DNA of 64,000 nt from Lacticaseibacillus sharpeae JCM 1186 = DSM 20505 (GTDB lineage Bacteria; Bacillota; Bacilli; Lactobacillales; Lactobacillaceae), in contig NZ_AYYO01000044.1 in assembly GCF_001436225.1 (NCBI RefSeq), forward strand, positions 91,542 to 155,541. Direction: 5' to 3'. Every line of letters begins with the position of its first letter. Position 1 is the first letter of the stretch. The notes beneath the pieces are model-generated. The model saw only the letters and a list, made by a program, of their open reading frames with translations. It was not told where the DNA came from and ran no database searches. The position numbers were made by a program, and so were the translations under genes. Shown here in pieces: positions 38,978 through 47,250 of this stretch.

Positions 38978-40027
38978 TTACTTGGTTACTACGGAGTCAA
39001 CAACTTCAATGTTGTCGAGACCACCGTACCAGCTGTACCAAGGCTTAGCGTACTTGTCCAGGATCTGGTTGAGTTCTTCAACGTTTTCCTTACCAGTCGT
39101 TTCAAGCCACTGGGTGAGTGCTGCTTCACCGCCATCAGCGAAGACCTGAATCCCATCCTTCCAAGTTGCACGGCCACAGAGGATACCGTTGTACTTGTTG
39201 CCAGATTCACCGGCGAATGTGAGTTCTTCACGGAATGTTTCGGCTGGAACACCAGCGGAAAGGTAGATGAATGGACGGTCAACAGTTTCGTTAACCTTCT
39301 TGAAGATGTCAGCAGCTTCTGCTTCGGTGTAAGCAGGAGTTACGCCGTCAGCAGTGTGACCTTCAACAAATGACCAGTTAACTGGGATTTCTGCCTTGAG
39401 GACGTCAACACCGTACTGAGGCTTGGTGAATTCTGCCAGTGCGTCAAGTACCAGGCTTGGCTTTGCCTTTGCGTATTCGAAGCTCTTTGCGTCAGGAATA
39501 GCGTCGTCGTAGGTAACAACTTCGAGGAAGAATGGCATGTCAGCGCCGCGGCTTTCGTTAGCCAGACGTTCTACAAATGCCTTCTTGACGTCGTTGATTT
39601 CGTCCTTGTCGTGTGGGTTGTAGTATACAAGTACCTTAACGGCATCTGCACCCTTGGCAGCGAGACGTTCGATGCTTTCACCGGTGAGCAGTTCTGGGAA
39701 GCGACCAACAGTAGTAACGTCGTAACCAGTCTTTTCGTATGAAAGAATCAAACCAGAGCTAGGGTCCTTGGCAGCCATTGCCTTGAAGCCGAGTTCTTCA
39801 TCTGTCAGGATGGAAGAAGCGTACTTTGTGAGTTCCTTGGATACCAGTTCCTTGAACTTGTAGATCTGTTCAAGACTGTATTCGGTGCCGGCCTTTTCGT
39901 CAGCAGCCGCCATCATTTTCTTCATTGAGCCACGCTGGTCAATTGCCAGGGCAGCGATAACGCCGCTCTTGTTGGACAACTGCTGCAACTTCTCAAACTT
40001 ACCGCGAGTAATGACTTTCTTTGCCAT
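38978..40027 (-). CDS. lacD: Tagatose 1,6-bisphosphate aldolase
   Basis: ATG 40027 with GGAGGGA SD. 349-residue class I aldolase of the LacD family, cleaving tagatose-1,6-bisphosphate to DHAP and glyceraldehyde-3-phosphate. Motifs: AALAIDQRGSMKKMM, LSYEKTGYDVTTVGRFPELL, ADAVKVLVYYNPHDKDE, VDVLKAEIPVNWSFVEG (Schiff-base Lys region), FIYLSAGVPAETFREEL. No lacABC genes are adjacent, so it may serve general sugar metabolism. Codon usage is strongly biased, suggesting high expression. Confidence 0.9.
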   Translation of the reverse strand: MAKKVITRGKFEKLQQLSNKSGVIAALAIDQRGSMKKMMAAADEKAGTEYSLEQIYKFKELVSKELTKYASSILTDEELGFKAMAAKDPSSGLILSYEKTGYDVTTVGRFPELLTGESIERLAAKGADAVKVLVYYNPHDKDEINDVKKAFVERLANESRGADMPFFLEVVTYDDAIPDAKSFEYAKAKPSLVLDALAEFTKPQYGVDVLKAEIPVNWSFVEGHTADGVTPAYTEAEAADIFKKVNETVDRPFIYLSAGVPAETFREELTFAGESGNKYNGILCGRATWKDGIQVFADGGEAALTQWLETTGKENVEELNQILDKYAKPWYSWYGGLDNIEVVDSVVTK

Positions 40028-40072
40028 ATGGATAATCCCTCCAGAGATAGAAACAATTGATTTAACGACTTC

Positions 40073-40101
40073 ATTGTACATAATGAAATCGGTATTATCA
40101 A
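40073..40101 (-). promoter_or_regulatory. lacD promoter
   Basis: On the - strand, TTGATA (40101-40096), 17-nt spacer, TACAAT (40078-40073). Position about 45 nt upstream of lacD. Confidence 0.75.
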
Positions 40102-40202
40102 GTCAAATGAACAAAAGTGCGCTTTCTTTTGAGATTCAGAAAACGTGTGCAGGCACGGCGCCGTACCCGTTTAGCGTTTTCACGAAAATTCCGTACAAAA
40201 TG

Positions 40203-40216
40203 TGACACCGGTATCA
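40203..40216. promoter_or_regulatory. cre-like CcpA site
   Basis: TGACACCGGTATCA fits TGWNANCGNTNWCA at every position. It lies 8 nt upstream of the -35 of the sugar transporter promoter and about 100 nt upstream of the lacD promoter. An upstream position suits activation more than repression of the transporter gene. Confidence 0.6.
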
Positions 40217-40224
40217 TTTGTAGG

Positions 40225-40253
40225 TTGACCGTTTTCAAAACTTCCGGTACAAT
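40225..40253 (+). promoter_or_regulatory. Promoter of the GRP sugar transporter gene
   Basis: TTGACC (40225-40230), 17-nt spacer, TACAAT (40248-40253). It implies a 5' untranslated leader of almost 300 nt before ATG 40555. Confidence 0.75.
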
Positions 40254-40372
40254 TTATTTTCAGATTCGCATTTTGCTTAACGGGATTAGGTTCCGGCTTA
40301 ACCCCATTTTGACGGGCGCGAACGGCAGTTTTTTGCATATATGATTGTGAAACCGCATCCGTGCGGTCAATG

Positions 40373-40471
40373 TGCAAAATTGTGCAAAAAAGTTCAAAAA
40401 AATGTTTTCACTAAACAAATTTGAACTTTTTGGCTCTGCTTGGGGCGAATTTGGCCTCAAGCAGAGCCAAA
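40373..40471 (+). other. Structured leader with two adjacent long inverted repeats
   Basis: AAAAGTTCAAA (40388-40398) pairs with TTTGAACTTTT (40420-40430). Immediately after, TTTGGCTCTGCTTG (40429-40442) pairs with CAAGCAGAGCCAAA (40458-40471), extendable to 17 bp. A smaller ACCGCA/TGCGGT hairpin lies just upstream at 40352-40367, and GTGCAAAA is repeated at 40373 and 40382. No T-run follows. The region could be a riboswitch-like leader or paired operators. No known riboswitch is recognised. Confidence 0.6.
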
Positions 40472-40554
40472 TAATGTTGGCTTTGTTCATCGGCGGCAGC
40501 GTGTATCCGGCACGCGCATCCGACATCAATATATAAAAGAGGTAGATAGGGCAC

Positions 40555-41412
40555 ATGGGTATTTTGATTGCTTTGATTCCAGCGATTGCCTGGGGATCAA
40601 TCGGACTTGTTAGTGGTAAGATGGGCGGAAATGCATACCAGCAAACGCTCGGGATGACAATCGGCGCACTGTTCTTCGGGATTGGGACGCTCATCGTTGC
40701 TCGGCCTACCATTGATACTAACACTTGGATTTTTGGGATTGTCTCAGGTTTGTTCTGGGCGCTGGGTCAAGGTAACCAGTTCCGCTCAATGAAATTCATG
40801 GGTGTGTCCATGGCCGTGCCAATGTCCACGGGGCTGCAGCTGGTTGCTAACGCCCTGGCTGGCGCATTGCTGTTCCACGAATGGAAGTCTGGCCACGACA
40901 TTACCCTCGGGCTCATCGCGGTTGTTGTTTTGATCATCGGGGCAACACTCACTTCCCACCGCGACAAGGTTGCAGGTGGGGCAGCGTCCAGCCACAACAT
41001 GCCGGCCGGGATTCAGGCACTGATTATTTCTACTATTGGTTATGCCGGCTACACGATTGTTTACACGTGGGCGGGGCTTGACGCCACTGCGGTTGTGTTG
41101 CCACAGAGTATTGGGATGCTGGCGGGGGCCATCGTGCTCTCCGCTAAGCACAACCCAATCGCCAAGGGCACGGCCAAGAACATTCTCACCGGGATTTTCT
41201 GGGGCGTCGGGAACATCTTCATGTTGATGGCCACCAAGGATGTCGGGCTCGCAGTTGCGTTCTCCTTGTCCCAGATGGGGATTGTCATCTCCACGTACGG
41301 TTCCATCTTCCTGCTGGGCGAACACAAGACCAAGCGCGAAATGGTGTACGTGACCGTGGGGAGCCTGCTGGTAATTGCCGGTGGGGTAATCTTCGGGATT
41401 ATGAAGGCCTAA
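40555..41412 (+). CDS. GRP-family sugar transporter (GlcU/RbsU-like)
   Basis: 285 residues with ten hydrophobic segments in two halves (ILIALIPAIAWGSIGLVSGK, GLIAVVVLIIGATLTSHRDK, and FSLSQMGIVISTYGSIFLLG in the second half). It belongs to the glucose/ribose porter family, which imports sugars with protons without phosphorylation. Free glucose would then need glucokinase. The gene is monocistronic with its own promoter, cre-like site and long leader. Substrate (glucose or ribose) cannot be told from sequence. Confidence 0.88.
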   Translation: MGILIALIPAIAWGSIGLVSGKMGGNAYQQTLGMTIGALFFGIGTLIVARPTIDTNTWIFGIVSGLFWALGQGNQFRSMKFMGVSMAVPMSTGLQLVANALAGALLFHEWKSGHDITLGLIAVVVLIIGATLTSHRDKVAGGAASSHNMPAGIQALIISTIGYAGYTIVYTWAGLDATAVVLPQSIGMLAGAIVLSAKHNPIAKGTAKNILTGIFWGVGNIFMLMATKDVGLAVAFSLSQMGIVISTYGSIFLLGEHKTKREMVYVTVGSLLVIAGGVIFGIMKA

Positions 41413-41436
41413 CTAATTTAATCATGATTACGACAG

Positions 41437-41467
41437 CACGGCGCAGACTTTTGCGCCGTGTTTTTTT
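41437..41467 (+). terminator. Terminator of the sugar transporter gene
   Basis: CACGGCGCA (41437-41445) and TGCGCCGTG (41452-41460), then seven T. Strong. Confidence 0.93.
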
Positions 41468-41661
41468 GACGGCTGCGTGTCACTTTTTGCGTGCTAGATT
41501 GGTGTTCAAACTGTGCGATAAAACGATTTTTTGGCGAATTGGTAGCATTATCTGATTCTGATGCAAGCCGCGTCGGTCTGGCTTTAGGGGGCGCCGCGGA
41601 AGGGATTGATATATATGTATGTACAAATGCTTAAAAATGTTGCGCGTTGCACTTTGTTCGC

Positions 41662-41690
41662 TTGATTTTTTGGTCCTGTCAGTCTAGAGT
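41662..41690 (+). promoter_or_regulatory. pgi promoter
   Basis: TTGATT (41662-41667), 17-nt spacer, TAGAGT (41685-41690), about 40 nt before the pgi start. The rest of the intergenic region (41468-41661) shows nothing recognisable. Confidence 0.6.
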
Positions 41691-41729
41691 AAATAGTGGT
41701 TTTAGTGAAAATTAGGAGGAACCTAAATA

Positions 41730-43070
41730 ATGGCTCACATTTCTTTTGATTCATCTAAGTTGGGCAAGTTCGTTCACGAAAACGAACTTGGCCAGATGCA
41801 AGCATTAGTTACGGCTGCTGACAAGGAATTGCGTGAAGGTACCGGTGCCGGTGCTGACTTCCGCGGCTTCCTTGACCTTCCTGTTAACTACGATAAGGAC
41901 GAATTTGCTCGCATTAAGGCTGCAGCAAAGAAGGTTCAGGAAGATTCCGAAGTCTTCGTTGCTATCGGTATCGGTGGTTCATACCTCGGTGCCCGTGCCG
42001 CAATCGACTTCCTCAGCCACACCTTCCGGAATGCTGACCCATCCCGCAAGCTCCCCGAAGTATACTTTGCTGGTAACTCCATCAGCAGCACATACCTCGC
42101 TGACTTGCTCGATGTCATCGGCGACCGCGACTTCTCCATTAACTGCATCAGCAAGTCCGGGACCACAACCGAACCTTCCATCGCATTCCGCGTATTGAAG
42201 GCTAAGCTCATCGACAAGTACGGTAAGGAAGAAGCTGCCAAGCGCATCTTCGCTACTACTGACCGTGCTAAGGGTGCCCTGAAGGTTGAAGCCGACGCTG
42301 AAGGTTACGAAGAATTCGTTGTGCCTGACGATCTTGGTGGCCGCTTCTCCGTTCTCTCTGCTGTTGGTCTGCTGCCAATCGCCGTTGCTGGCCTTGACAT
42401 TGACGCCCTCATGCAGGGTGCTGCTGATGGTCGTAAGGAATACAGTTCCGATGACCTGAGCAAGAACGAAGCATACCAGTACGCTGCAATCCGTAACATC
42501 CTCTACCGGAAGGGTTACACCACTGAACTGCTCGAAAACTACGAACCAACGCTCCAGTACTTCGGCGAATGGTGGAAGCAGCTCATGGGTGAATCTGAAG
42601 GTAAGGACCAGAAGGGTATCTACCCATCATCCGCTAACTTCAGCACCGACCTGCACTCTCTTGGTCAGTACATCCAGGAAGGCCGGCGTAACCTCATGGA
42701 AACCGTCGTTTGGGTTGACCAGCCTAACCGCGACGTTAAGATTCCTACCGACGCCAAGAACCTGGATGGCCTTGGCTACCTTGAAGGCAAGACCATGGCG
42801 GAAGTTAACCGTAAGGCCTACGAAGGGGTTGTCCTTGCCCACACTGATGGTGGCGTGCCAGTTATGACCGTTTCCATCCCTAAGCAGGACGCTTACACCC
42901 TGGGTTACCTCATCTACTTCTTTGAAGCAGCTGTTGCCGTATCCGGCTACCTGAACGGGATCAACCCATTCGACCAGCCAGGTGTTGAAGCATACAAATC
43001 CAACATGTTCGCACTTCTTGGCCGTCCTGGCTACGAAGAAAAGACTAAGGAACTGAACGCACGCCTGTAA
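41730..43070 (+). CDS. pgi: Glucose-6-phosphate isomerase
   Basis: 446 residues, usual length for lactobacillus Pgi. It interconverts glucose-6-P and fructose-6-P in the cytoplasm. The active-site motifs are intact: [58 protein letters not shown], and [19 protein letters not shown] with [17 protein letters not shown] near the end. AGGAGG SD. Strong codon bias, as expected for a highly expressed glycolytic gene. Monocistronic. Its presence argues for a working glycolytic upper part. Confidence 0.97.
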   Translation: MAHISFDSSKLGKFVHENELGQMQALVTAADKELREGTGAGADFRGFLDLPVNYDKDEFARIKAAAKKVQEDSEVFVAIGIGGSYLGARAAIDFLSHTFRNADPSRKLPEVYFAGNSISSTYLADLLDVIGDRDFSINCISKSGTTTEPSIAFRVLKAKLIDKYGKEEAAKRIFATTDRAKGALKVEADAEGYEEFVVPDDLGGRFSVLSAVGLLPIAVAGLDIDALMQGAADGRKEYSSDDLSKNEAYQYAAIRNILYRKGYTTELLENYEPTLQYFGEWWKQLMGESEGKDQKGIYPSSANFSTDLHSLGQYIQEGRRNLMETVVWVDQPNRDVKIPTDAKNLDGLGYLEGKTMAEVNRKAYEGVVLAHTDGGVPVMTVSIPKQDAYTLGYLIYFFEAAVAVSGYLNGINPFDQPGVEAYKSNMFALLGRPGYEEKTKELNARL

Positions 43071-43096
43071 TTCACGGTTTGCATTAAGTTCAATGA

Positions 43097-43128
43097 ATCC
43101 TCCACGTTTTGGCGTGGGGGATTTTTTT
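43097..43128 (+). terminator. pgi terminator
   Basis: ATCCTCCACG (43097-43106) pairs with CGTGGGGGAT (43113-43122), followed by a T-run. Strong. Confidence 0.92.
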
Positions 43129-43192
43129 GTGTTGACGCCAAAAGAGCACGAAAAAACGTCCACCCAAATGCGGATGGACGCGGCGATGTTAG

Positions 43193-43266
43193 TGTGCCAG
43201 GCGAGACTCGAACTCGCTACCTACAGTTTAGGAAACTGTTGCTCTATCCAGGTGAGCTACTGGCAC
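43193..43266 (-). tRNA. tRNA-Arg(CCU)
   Basis: On the - strand a full cloverleaf folds: acceptor GTGCCAG/CTGGCAC, D arm GCTC...GAGC, anticodon stem ACAGT/ACTGT with loop TTCCTAA (anticodon CCT), T arm GCGAG TTCGAGT CTCGC, discriminator A. No CCA is encoded. Its acceptor stem equals that of the phage tRNA-like remnant at 10343-10400. The 43267-43461 interval to the next gene shows nothing else that I can support. Confidence 0.93.
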
Positions 43267-43461
43267 GTGAACTTAATTAGTTTATAGCATGCGGCGGCTT
43301 CGTGCAAGCAACCAGCGGGGAGCGTGGGCATTTGGCCGGCCGTAAGCAGCCTAGTTTGTGTAGATTCGGCTAAATTCGGGTGTTTTCCTGGTAATACGAA
43401 CCGACGTTTGGTAAAGTCGAACTAACAGCATTTAGCGACAGATAGATTGCGGAGACAAAAC

Positions 43462-44028
43462 ATGATACATAAATTAATTCGGCGACTTTTTCGCTTCCTC
43501 TTCATATTAATGATTCTTGCTCTGGCTTACGCGCTGTATGGGCGCGATGTTGTGCCCGCCAACTGGCACAGCATCTTGGACCCGACCAGCTTTGTGGTCA
43601 TTGCGCTCTTCACCGTGTGGGTGGCAATCTGGATTTTCCAGCGCCACTTCCGTTACCGGGACCTATCGCTGGAACGTATCGATGACATGGATGGTTTTGA
43701 TTTCGAACGTTTTTGTGCGTACCTACTGAAGCGTAACGGGTACCGGCACATCACGGTGACGCAGGAAAGCGGTGATCAGGGTGTGGATATCATCGCCACC
43801 AAGGACAAGGTCAAATACGGCATTCAGTGCAAGCGGTATAACGGCTTCGTTGGCAACCGCGCCGTTCAGGAAGTCTGGGCGGGCCATGAATACTACGAAC
43901 TTGATGGTGCCATCGTGCTGACGAACAGTACGTTCTCGGACTCGGCCATCGAACTTGCCGATGAATTAGGCGTGACGCTCATTGACCGGGACGAGTTTCG
44001 CAAAATGCTGCGGCGTCTGCCCAGTTAG
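43462..44028 (+). CDS. Membrane-anchored Mrr-type restriction endonuclease-like protein
   Basis: ATG 43462 with GGAG SD. 188 residues. Two N-terminal membrane helices (RFLFILMILALAYALYG and TSFVVIALFTVWVAIWIFQ) precede an Mrr/PD-(D/E)xK-like domain. FDFERFCAYLLKRNGYRHIT, then GVDIIATKDKVKYGIQCKRY holds the Asp and the Gln-x-Lys of the catalytic site. NRAVQEVWAG and GAIVLTNSTFSDSAIELADE complete the fold. Such proteins are annotated as restriction endonucleases, but membrane-bound members may have other nucleic-acid roles. No methylase or specificity partner is nearby. Confidence 0.85.
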   Translation: MIHKLIRRLFRFLFILMILALAYALYGRDVVPANWHSILDPTSFVVIALFTVWVAIWIFQRHFRYRDLSLERIDDMDGFDFERFCAYLLKRNGYRHITVTQESGDQGVDIIATKDKVKYGIQCKRYNGFVGNRAVQEVWAGHEYYELDGAIVLTNSTFSDSAIELADELGVTLIDRDEFRKMLRRLPS

Positions 44029-44032
44029 AGGC

Positions 44033-44066
44033 AAAATAACCGCGGGCAGCTTGCCGCGGTTATTTT
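44033..44066. terminator. Bidirectional terminator
   Basis: AAAATAACCGCGG (44033-44045) is the inverted complement of CCGCGGTTATTTT (44054-44066). It lies between convergent genes and serves both. Confidence 0.9.
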
Positions 44067-44362
44067 AGTACAACGGCCTGATCTTTGAAGCTGCAGCCGA
44101 AGATAATTCGCGCGGGTGCGTTGGGGACGTCAACGCGCTGAACGCGGATGGCTAGCTGACGAATCTGGGGCTGCTGGGCTAGTTGGAAGAAACTGGCCAG
44201 GGTTTTGGCCGTGCCCACTGCGCGTGCCTGGAGGATTAATGTGTGGGCGGATTGATCGACATAGAAGTTAGTGATGTTCAGCAACTCTGCGTCCGCCTTG
44301 GTTTTCAGGGGCGCGCTGCCTTTGAGGTCGGCGGTGAGTGCCCATAAGTCGATTACACGCAT
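44060..44362 (-). CDS. Conserved-looking hypothetical protein (100 aa)
   Basis: ATG 44362 with GGAAAGGA SD. A small mixed alpha/beta protein (MRVIDLWALTADLKGSAPLK, FYVDQSAHTLILQARAVGTA, ASFFQLAQQPQIRQLAIRVQ). No domain is recognised and there are no membrane segments. It stands alone, convergent with the Mrr-like gene. Function unknown. Confidence 0.7.
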   Translation of the reverse strand: MRVIDLWALTADLKGSAPLKTKADAELLNITNFYVDQSAHTLILQARAVGTAKTLASFFQLAQQPQIRQLAIRVQRVDVPNAPARIIFGCSFKDQAVVLK

Positions 44363-44506
44363 GGTATTCCTTTCCGTCGCGCGGGGCGACAAGTTCTTAA
44401 GATTTTTCCTAGTGCGGCAGTATTTCGCTGCCGTTTCCAGTATAGTTGAGTATAGGCATTTTTGCGGCGCGGCTGGGCCAGTGCATGCGTTTTGACCGCG
44501 TTTATG

Positions 44507-44535
44507 TTGCCAACATTGTCGTGATTGCTTATTAT
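44507..44535 (+). promoter_or_regulatory. Promoter of the mevalonate operon
   Basis: TTGCCA (44507-44512), 17-nt spacer, TATTAT (44530-44535). It gives a leader of about 140 nt before the thiolase GTG. The other part of the 44363-44682 intergenic region shows no further clear signal. Confidence 0.5.
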
Positions 44536-44682
44536 TAAAAGTAACCAGGTATTATACGTCGCGACTTTGCGCGCGGCGCAGAATGATTTTCTCAAGTGTA
44601 AAACAGAACGGTAAATGTGTAAATCAAGGTTGAATTAGGTAGTCGGCCGGCGCAGGTGCGCTGGCGGGCGGAAGGAGTCATT

Positions 44683-45861
44683 GTGGAAGTTGTAATTGCC
44701 GGGGCCGTACGTACCCCAATCGGAAAATTCGGTGGCGCTTTGGCTAGTTTGAACGCTGTACAGTTGGGCACCGCCGTTGCTAAGTCAGTATTTGAACGGA
44801 CGGGTGTTGATCCAGAGAAGGTTGACCAAGCAATCTTCGGGAACGTGTACCAGGCGGGTTCAGGCCAAAACGTGGCGCGCCAGATTGCCGTGCACGCCGG
44901 TATGCCGGTGACCAGCACCGCGATGACCATTAATGAGGTCTGCGGTTCCGGCCTCAAGGCAATTCGCCTAGGCCAAGCTGCCATCGCGATGGGGGATGCA
45001 GACATCGTCCTGGTTGGGGGCACCGAAAGCATGACCAACGTGCCTTACTACGACACCAGTGCACGCTGGGGCGCGAAGTTCGGTGACCGGGAGTTAGTCG
45101 ATGGCCTGGTCAAGGATGGCCTGCAGGATGCCTTTTCCGGTGTGGCCATGGGCATCACCGCTGAGAACGTGGCGGCGCAGTACAACGTGACCCGCGAAGA
45201 GCAGGATGCGTGGGCGCTTGAATCTCACCGCCGTGCGATTGCCGCTCAGGATTTCGGCAAGTTCGAGGACGAAATCGTGCCCCTGACCATTAAGACACGT
45301 AAGGGCACAGTGGTGGTCAAGGAAGACGAAGGTCCGCGGCGCGATACCAGTTTGGAAAAATTAGCGCGGCTGCGCACCAGCTTTACCAGTGCGGGTACCG
45401 TGACGGCCGGCAACGCCAGTGCCTTGAATGACGGGGCCAGTGCCATGTTGTTGTTGCGGCGTGATGTTGCCGACGCGATGGGAATTAGGTACGACGCCGT
45501 TCTTGACGCTTATGCCGAAGCCGGCGTTGACCCCCAGGTGATGGGTTATGCGCCATACTACGTGGTTAAGCGCCTGCTCAAGAAGACCGGCAAGGACAAG
45601 GCCGACATCGACCTGTTTGAACTGAACGAAGCTTTCGCCGCTCAGAGTGTGGCGGTCACGCGCGCACTGGATTTGGATTCCGCGAAGGTGAACGTGAACG
45701 GGGGCGCGATTGCGCTCGGGCACCCACTCGGTGATTCCGGGGCGCGGATTGTCACCACGCTCATTCACGAACTGAAAAACAGTGACAAGAAGACCGGGAT
45801 TGCGGCCTTGTGTATTGGGGGCGGCCTTGGGGTCGGCTTCCAGCTGCACGTGGTCGACTAG
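44683..45861 (+). CDS. Acetyl-CoA acetyltransferase (thiolase)
   Basis: GTG 44683 is preceded by GGAAGGAG. 392 residues, standard for biosynthetic thiolases that condense two acetyl-CoA to acetoacetyl-CoA. Catalytic residues are visible: the nucleophile Cys in MTINEVCGSGLKAIRLG (about residue 88), His in GGAIALGHPLGDSGARI, and the C-terminal Cys in LCIGGGLGVGF. First gene of a three-gene operon with HMG-CoA reductase and synthase, so it supplies the mevalonate pathway. Confidence 0.95.
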   Translation: MEVVIAGAVRTPIGKFGGALASLNAVQLGTAVAKSVFERTGVDPEKVDQAIFGNVYQAGSGQNVARQIAVHAGMPVTSTAMTINEVCGSGLKAIRLGQAAIAMGDADIVLVGGTESMTNVPYYDTSARWGAKFGDRELVDGLVKDGLQDAFSGVAMGITAENVAAQYNVTREEQDAWALESHRRAIAAQDFGKFEDEIVPLTIKTRKGTVVVKEDEGPRRDTSLEKLARLRTSFTSAGTVTAGNASALNDGASAMLLLRRDVADAMGIRYDAVLDAYAEAGVDPQVMGYAPYYVVKRLLKKTGKDKADIDLFELNEAFAAQSVAVTRALDLDSAKVNVNGGAIALGHPLGDSGARIVTTLIHELKNSDKKTGIAALCIGGGLGVGFQLHVVD

Positions 45862-45915
45862 CAATTTCTGGTGCGGGCAAGAATTGGTACCACCCGTTTT
45901 TGCCTGGAACCAGTA

Positions 45916-45952
45916 ACGGACCGTGATGGTGCAATCATTACGGCCGTTTTTT
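45916..45952 (+). terminator. Terminator-like hairpin inside the mevalonate operon
   Basis: CGTGATG (45922-45928) pairs with CATTACG (45936-45942), with an outer ACGG/CCGT pairing (45916-45919 with 45944-45947), followed by six T. It sits in the 105-nt gap between thiolase and HMG-CoA reductase genes, so it may lower downstream expression or act as an attenuator. Confidence 0.55.
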
Positions 45953-45966
45953 ATGGGGGAAAAATT

Positions 45967-47250
45967 TTGCCAAAAAAATTCTACCAACTATCCCGCGAGG
46001 AACGCCTGCAGCAACTGGTGGCCGAGGGGAGCTTAGCCGAAAATGACGCGGACTACCTGGCCGCCAATCACGTGTTGCCCAGTGCTGTTGCCGCCCATCT
46101 CGGCGAAAACCAGCTGGGCCAGTTCCCCCTGCCGTACGGAATTGCGCGGACGCTAATGGTCAACGGGGTGACGCGCAACGTGGCGATGGTGGGCGAGGAA
46201 CCCAGCGTCGTGGCTGCTGCCAGTAACGGGGCGCGGATGGCGCTGGCCGGTGGCGGGGTACAGGTTGCGGTGCCGGAACATACGGTAACCGGGGAAGTCG
46301 TGTTCGCGGACGTGGCGGACCCGGATGCCGCCGTTGCGCTGATCAGCAGTCGTGAGGACGACATCTGGGACGCGGCGGCGTACGCGCACCCTTCCATTAT
46401 CGGCCGGGGCGGCGGGCTGAAGCAGGTTCAGGTTCAGGCAATCGGGCAGTTCGTTAAGATTCGGCTGGTGATTGACCCGCAAGCCGCAATGGGCGCGAAC
46501 ATGGTCAACACGATTGCCGAAGCTGTGGCGCACATGGTGGGGCAGTGGCTGCACCAGGAGGCGTTGTTGGCCATCCTGAGCAACTACACGGATGACCCAG
46601 TTGTGGCAACGGTGGCAATTCCAGTTGCGGCGGTGGCCACTAAATCGCTTCCTGGATCAGTGGTTGCTGCGCGCATTGCGGCCGCCAGTGCGTTTGGCTT
46701 CATCGATGAAGAACGCGCAACGACGAATAACAAGGGCATCATGAATGGAATTGAAGCAGCCACGATTGCGCTGGGCAACGATTACCGCGCCGTGAGCACG
46801 GCAGTGCACGCTTATGCAGCGCAATCTGGTGCATACCAACCCTTGACCCGGTGGACGACTGACGGCAAAATGCTGCATGGGCAGTTGCGGGTACCGTTGC
46901 AACTAGGCGTGGTTGGCGGGGCCACCGCGGCGTTACCCCTGGCGCAGATTGCCATGCGGTTAGGCAAGATTGCCACGGTGGCCGACGCCCAGGCGGTGCT
47001 CGCGGCGTTAGGGCTGGTGCAGAATTTGGCCGCCCTGCGTGCACTGGTGGGCCCGGGCATTCAGTCGGGGCACATGGCGCTGCAAGCCGGAGCACTGGCG
47101 ATTGCGGCGGGCGCCACGGGGACAGAGATTGATGCATTAACGCATTTGCTGCAAACAACCGACAAGACAATTGGCCGGGCAAAAGAATTACTGGCGCAGC
47201 TGCGTGCAGACAAACAGAGTGAGGAGAATGACAATGAAGATAGGGATTGA
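45967..47250 (+). CDS. mvaA: HMG-CoA reductase (class II)
   Basis: TTG 45967 (MPKKFYQLSREERL) is preferred: GGGGGA lies 6 nt upstream and the resulting 427 residues match the class. An in-frame GTG at 45871 would add 32 atypical residues. Active-site elements: GENQLGQFPLPYGIA (catalytic Glu), ERATTNNKGIMNGIEAATI (catalytic Lys), GGATAALPLAQ, and GIQSGHMALQ (catalytic His). It reduces HMG-CoA to mevalonate in the cytoplasm. It overlaps mvaS by 17 nt, suggesting translational coupling. Confidence 0.93.
   Translation: MPKKFYQLSREERLQQLVAEGSLAENDADYLAANHVLPSAVAAHLGENQLGQFPLPYGIARTLMVNGVTRNVAMVGEEPSVVAAASNGARMALAGGGVQVAVPEHTVTGEVVFADVADPDAAVALISSREDDIWDAAAYAHPSIIGRGGGLKQVQVQAIGQFVKIRLVIDPQAAMGANMVNTIAEAVAHMVGQWLHQEALLAILSNYTDDPVVATVAIPVAAVATKSLPGSVVAARIAAASAFGFIDEERATTNNKGIMNGIEAATIALGNDYRAVSTAVHAYAAQSGAYQPLTRWTTDGKMLHGQLRVPLQLGVVGGATAALPLAQIAMRLGKIATVADAQAVLAALGLVQNLAALRALVGPGIQSGHMALQAGALAIAAGATGTEIDALTHLLQTTDKTIGRAKELLAQLRADKQSEENDNEDRD

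Noticed and set aside
45888..45901. TTGGTACCACCC looked like the T-box antiterminator motif ahead of mvaA.
   Set aside because: Only the TGGTACC core matches. There is no room for the specifier stem in the 105-nt gap, and isoprenoid genes are not normal T-box targets.
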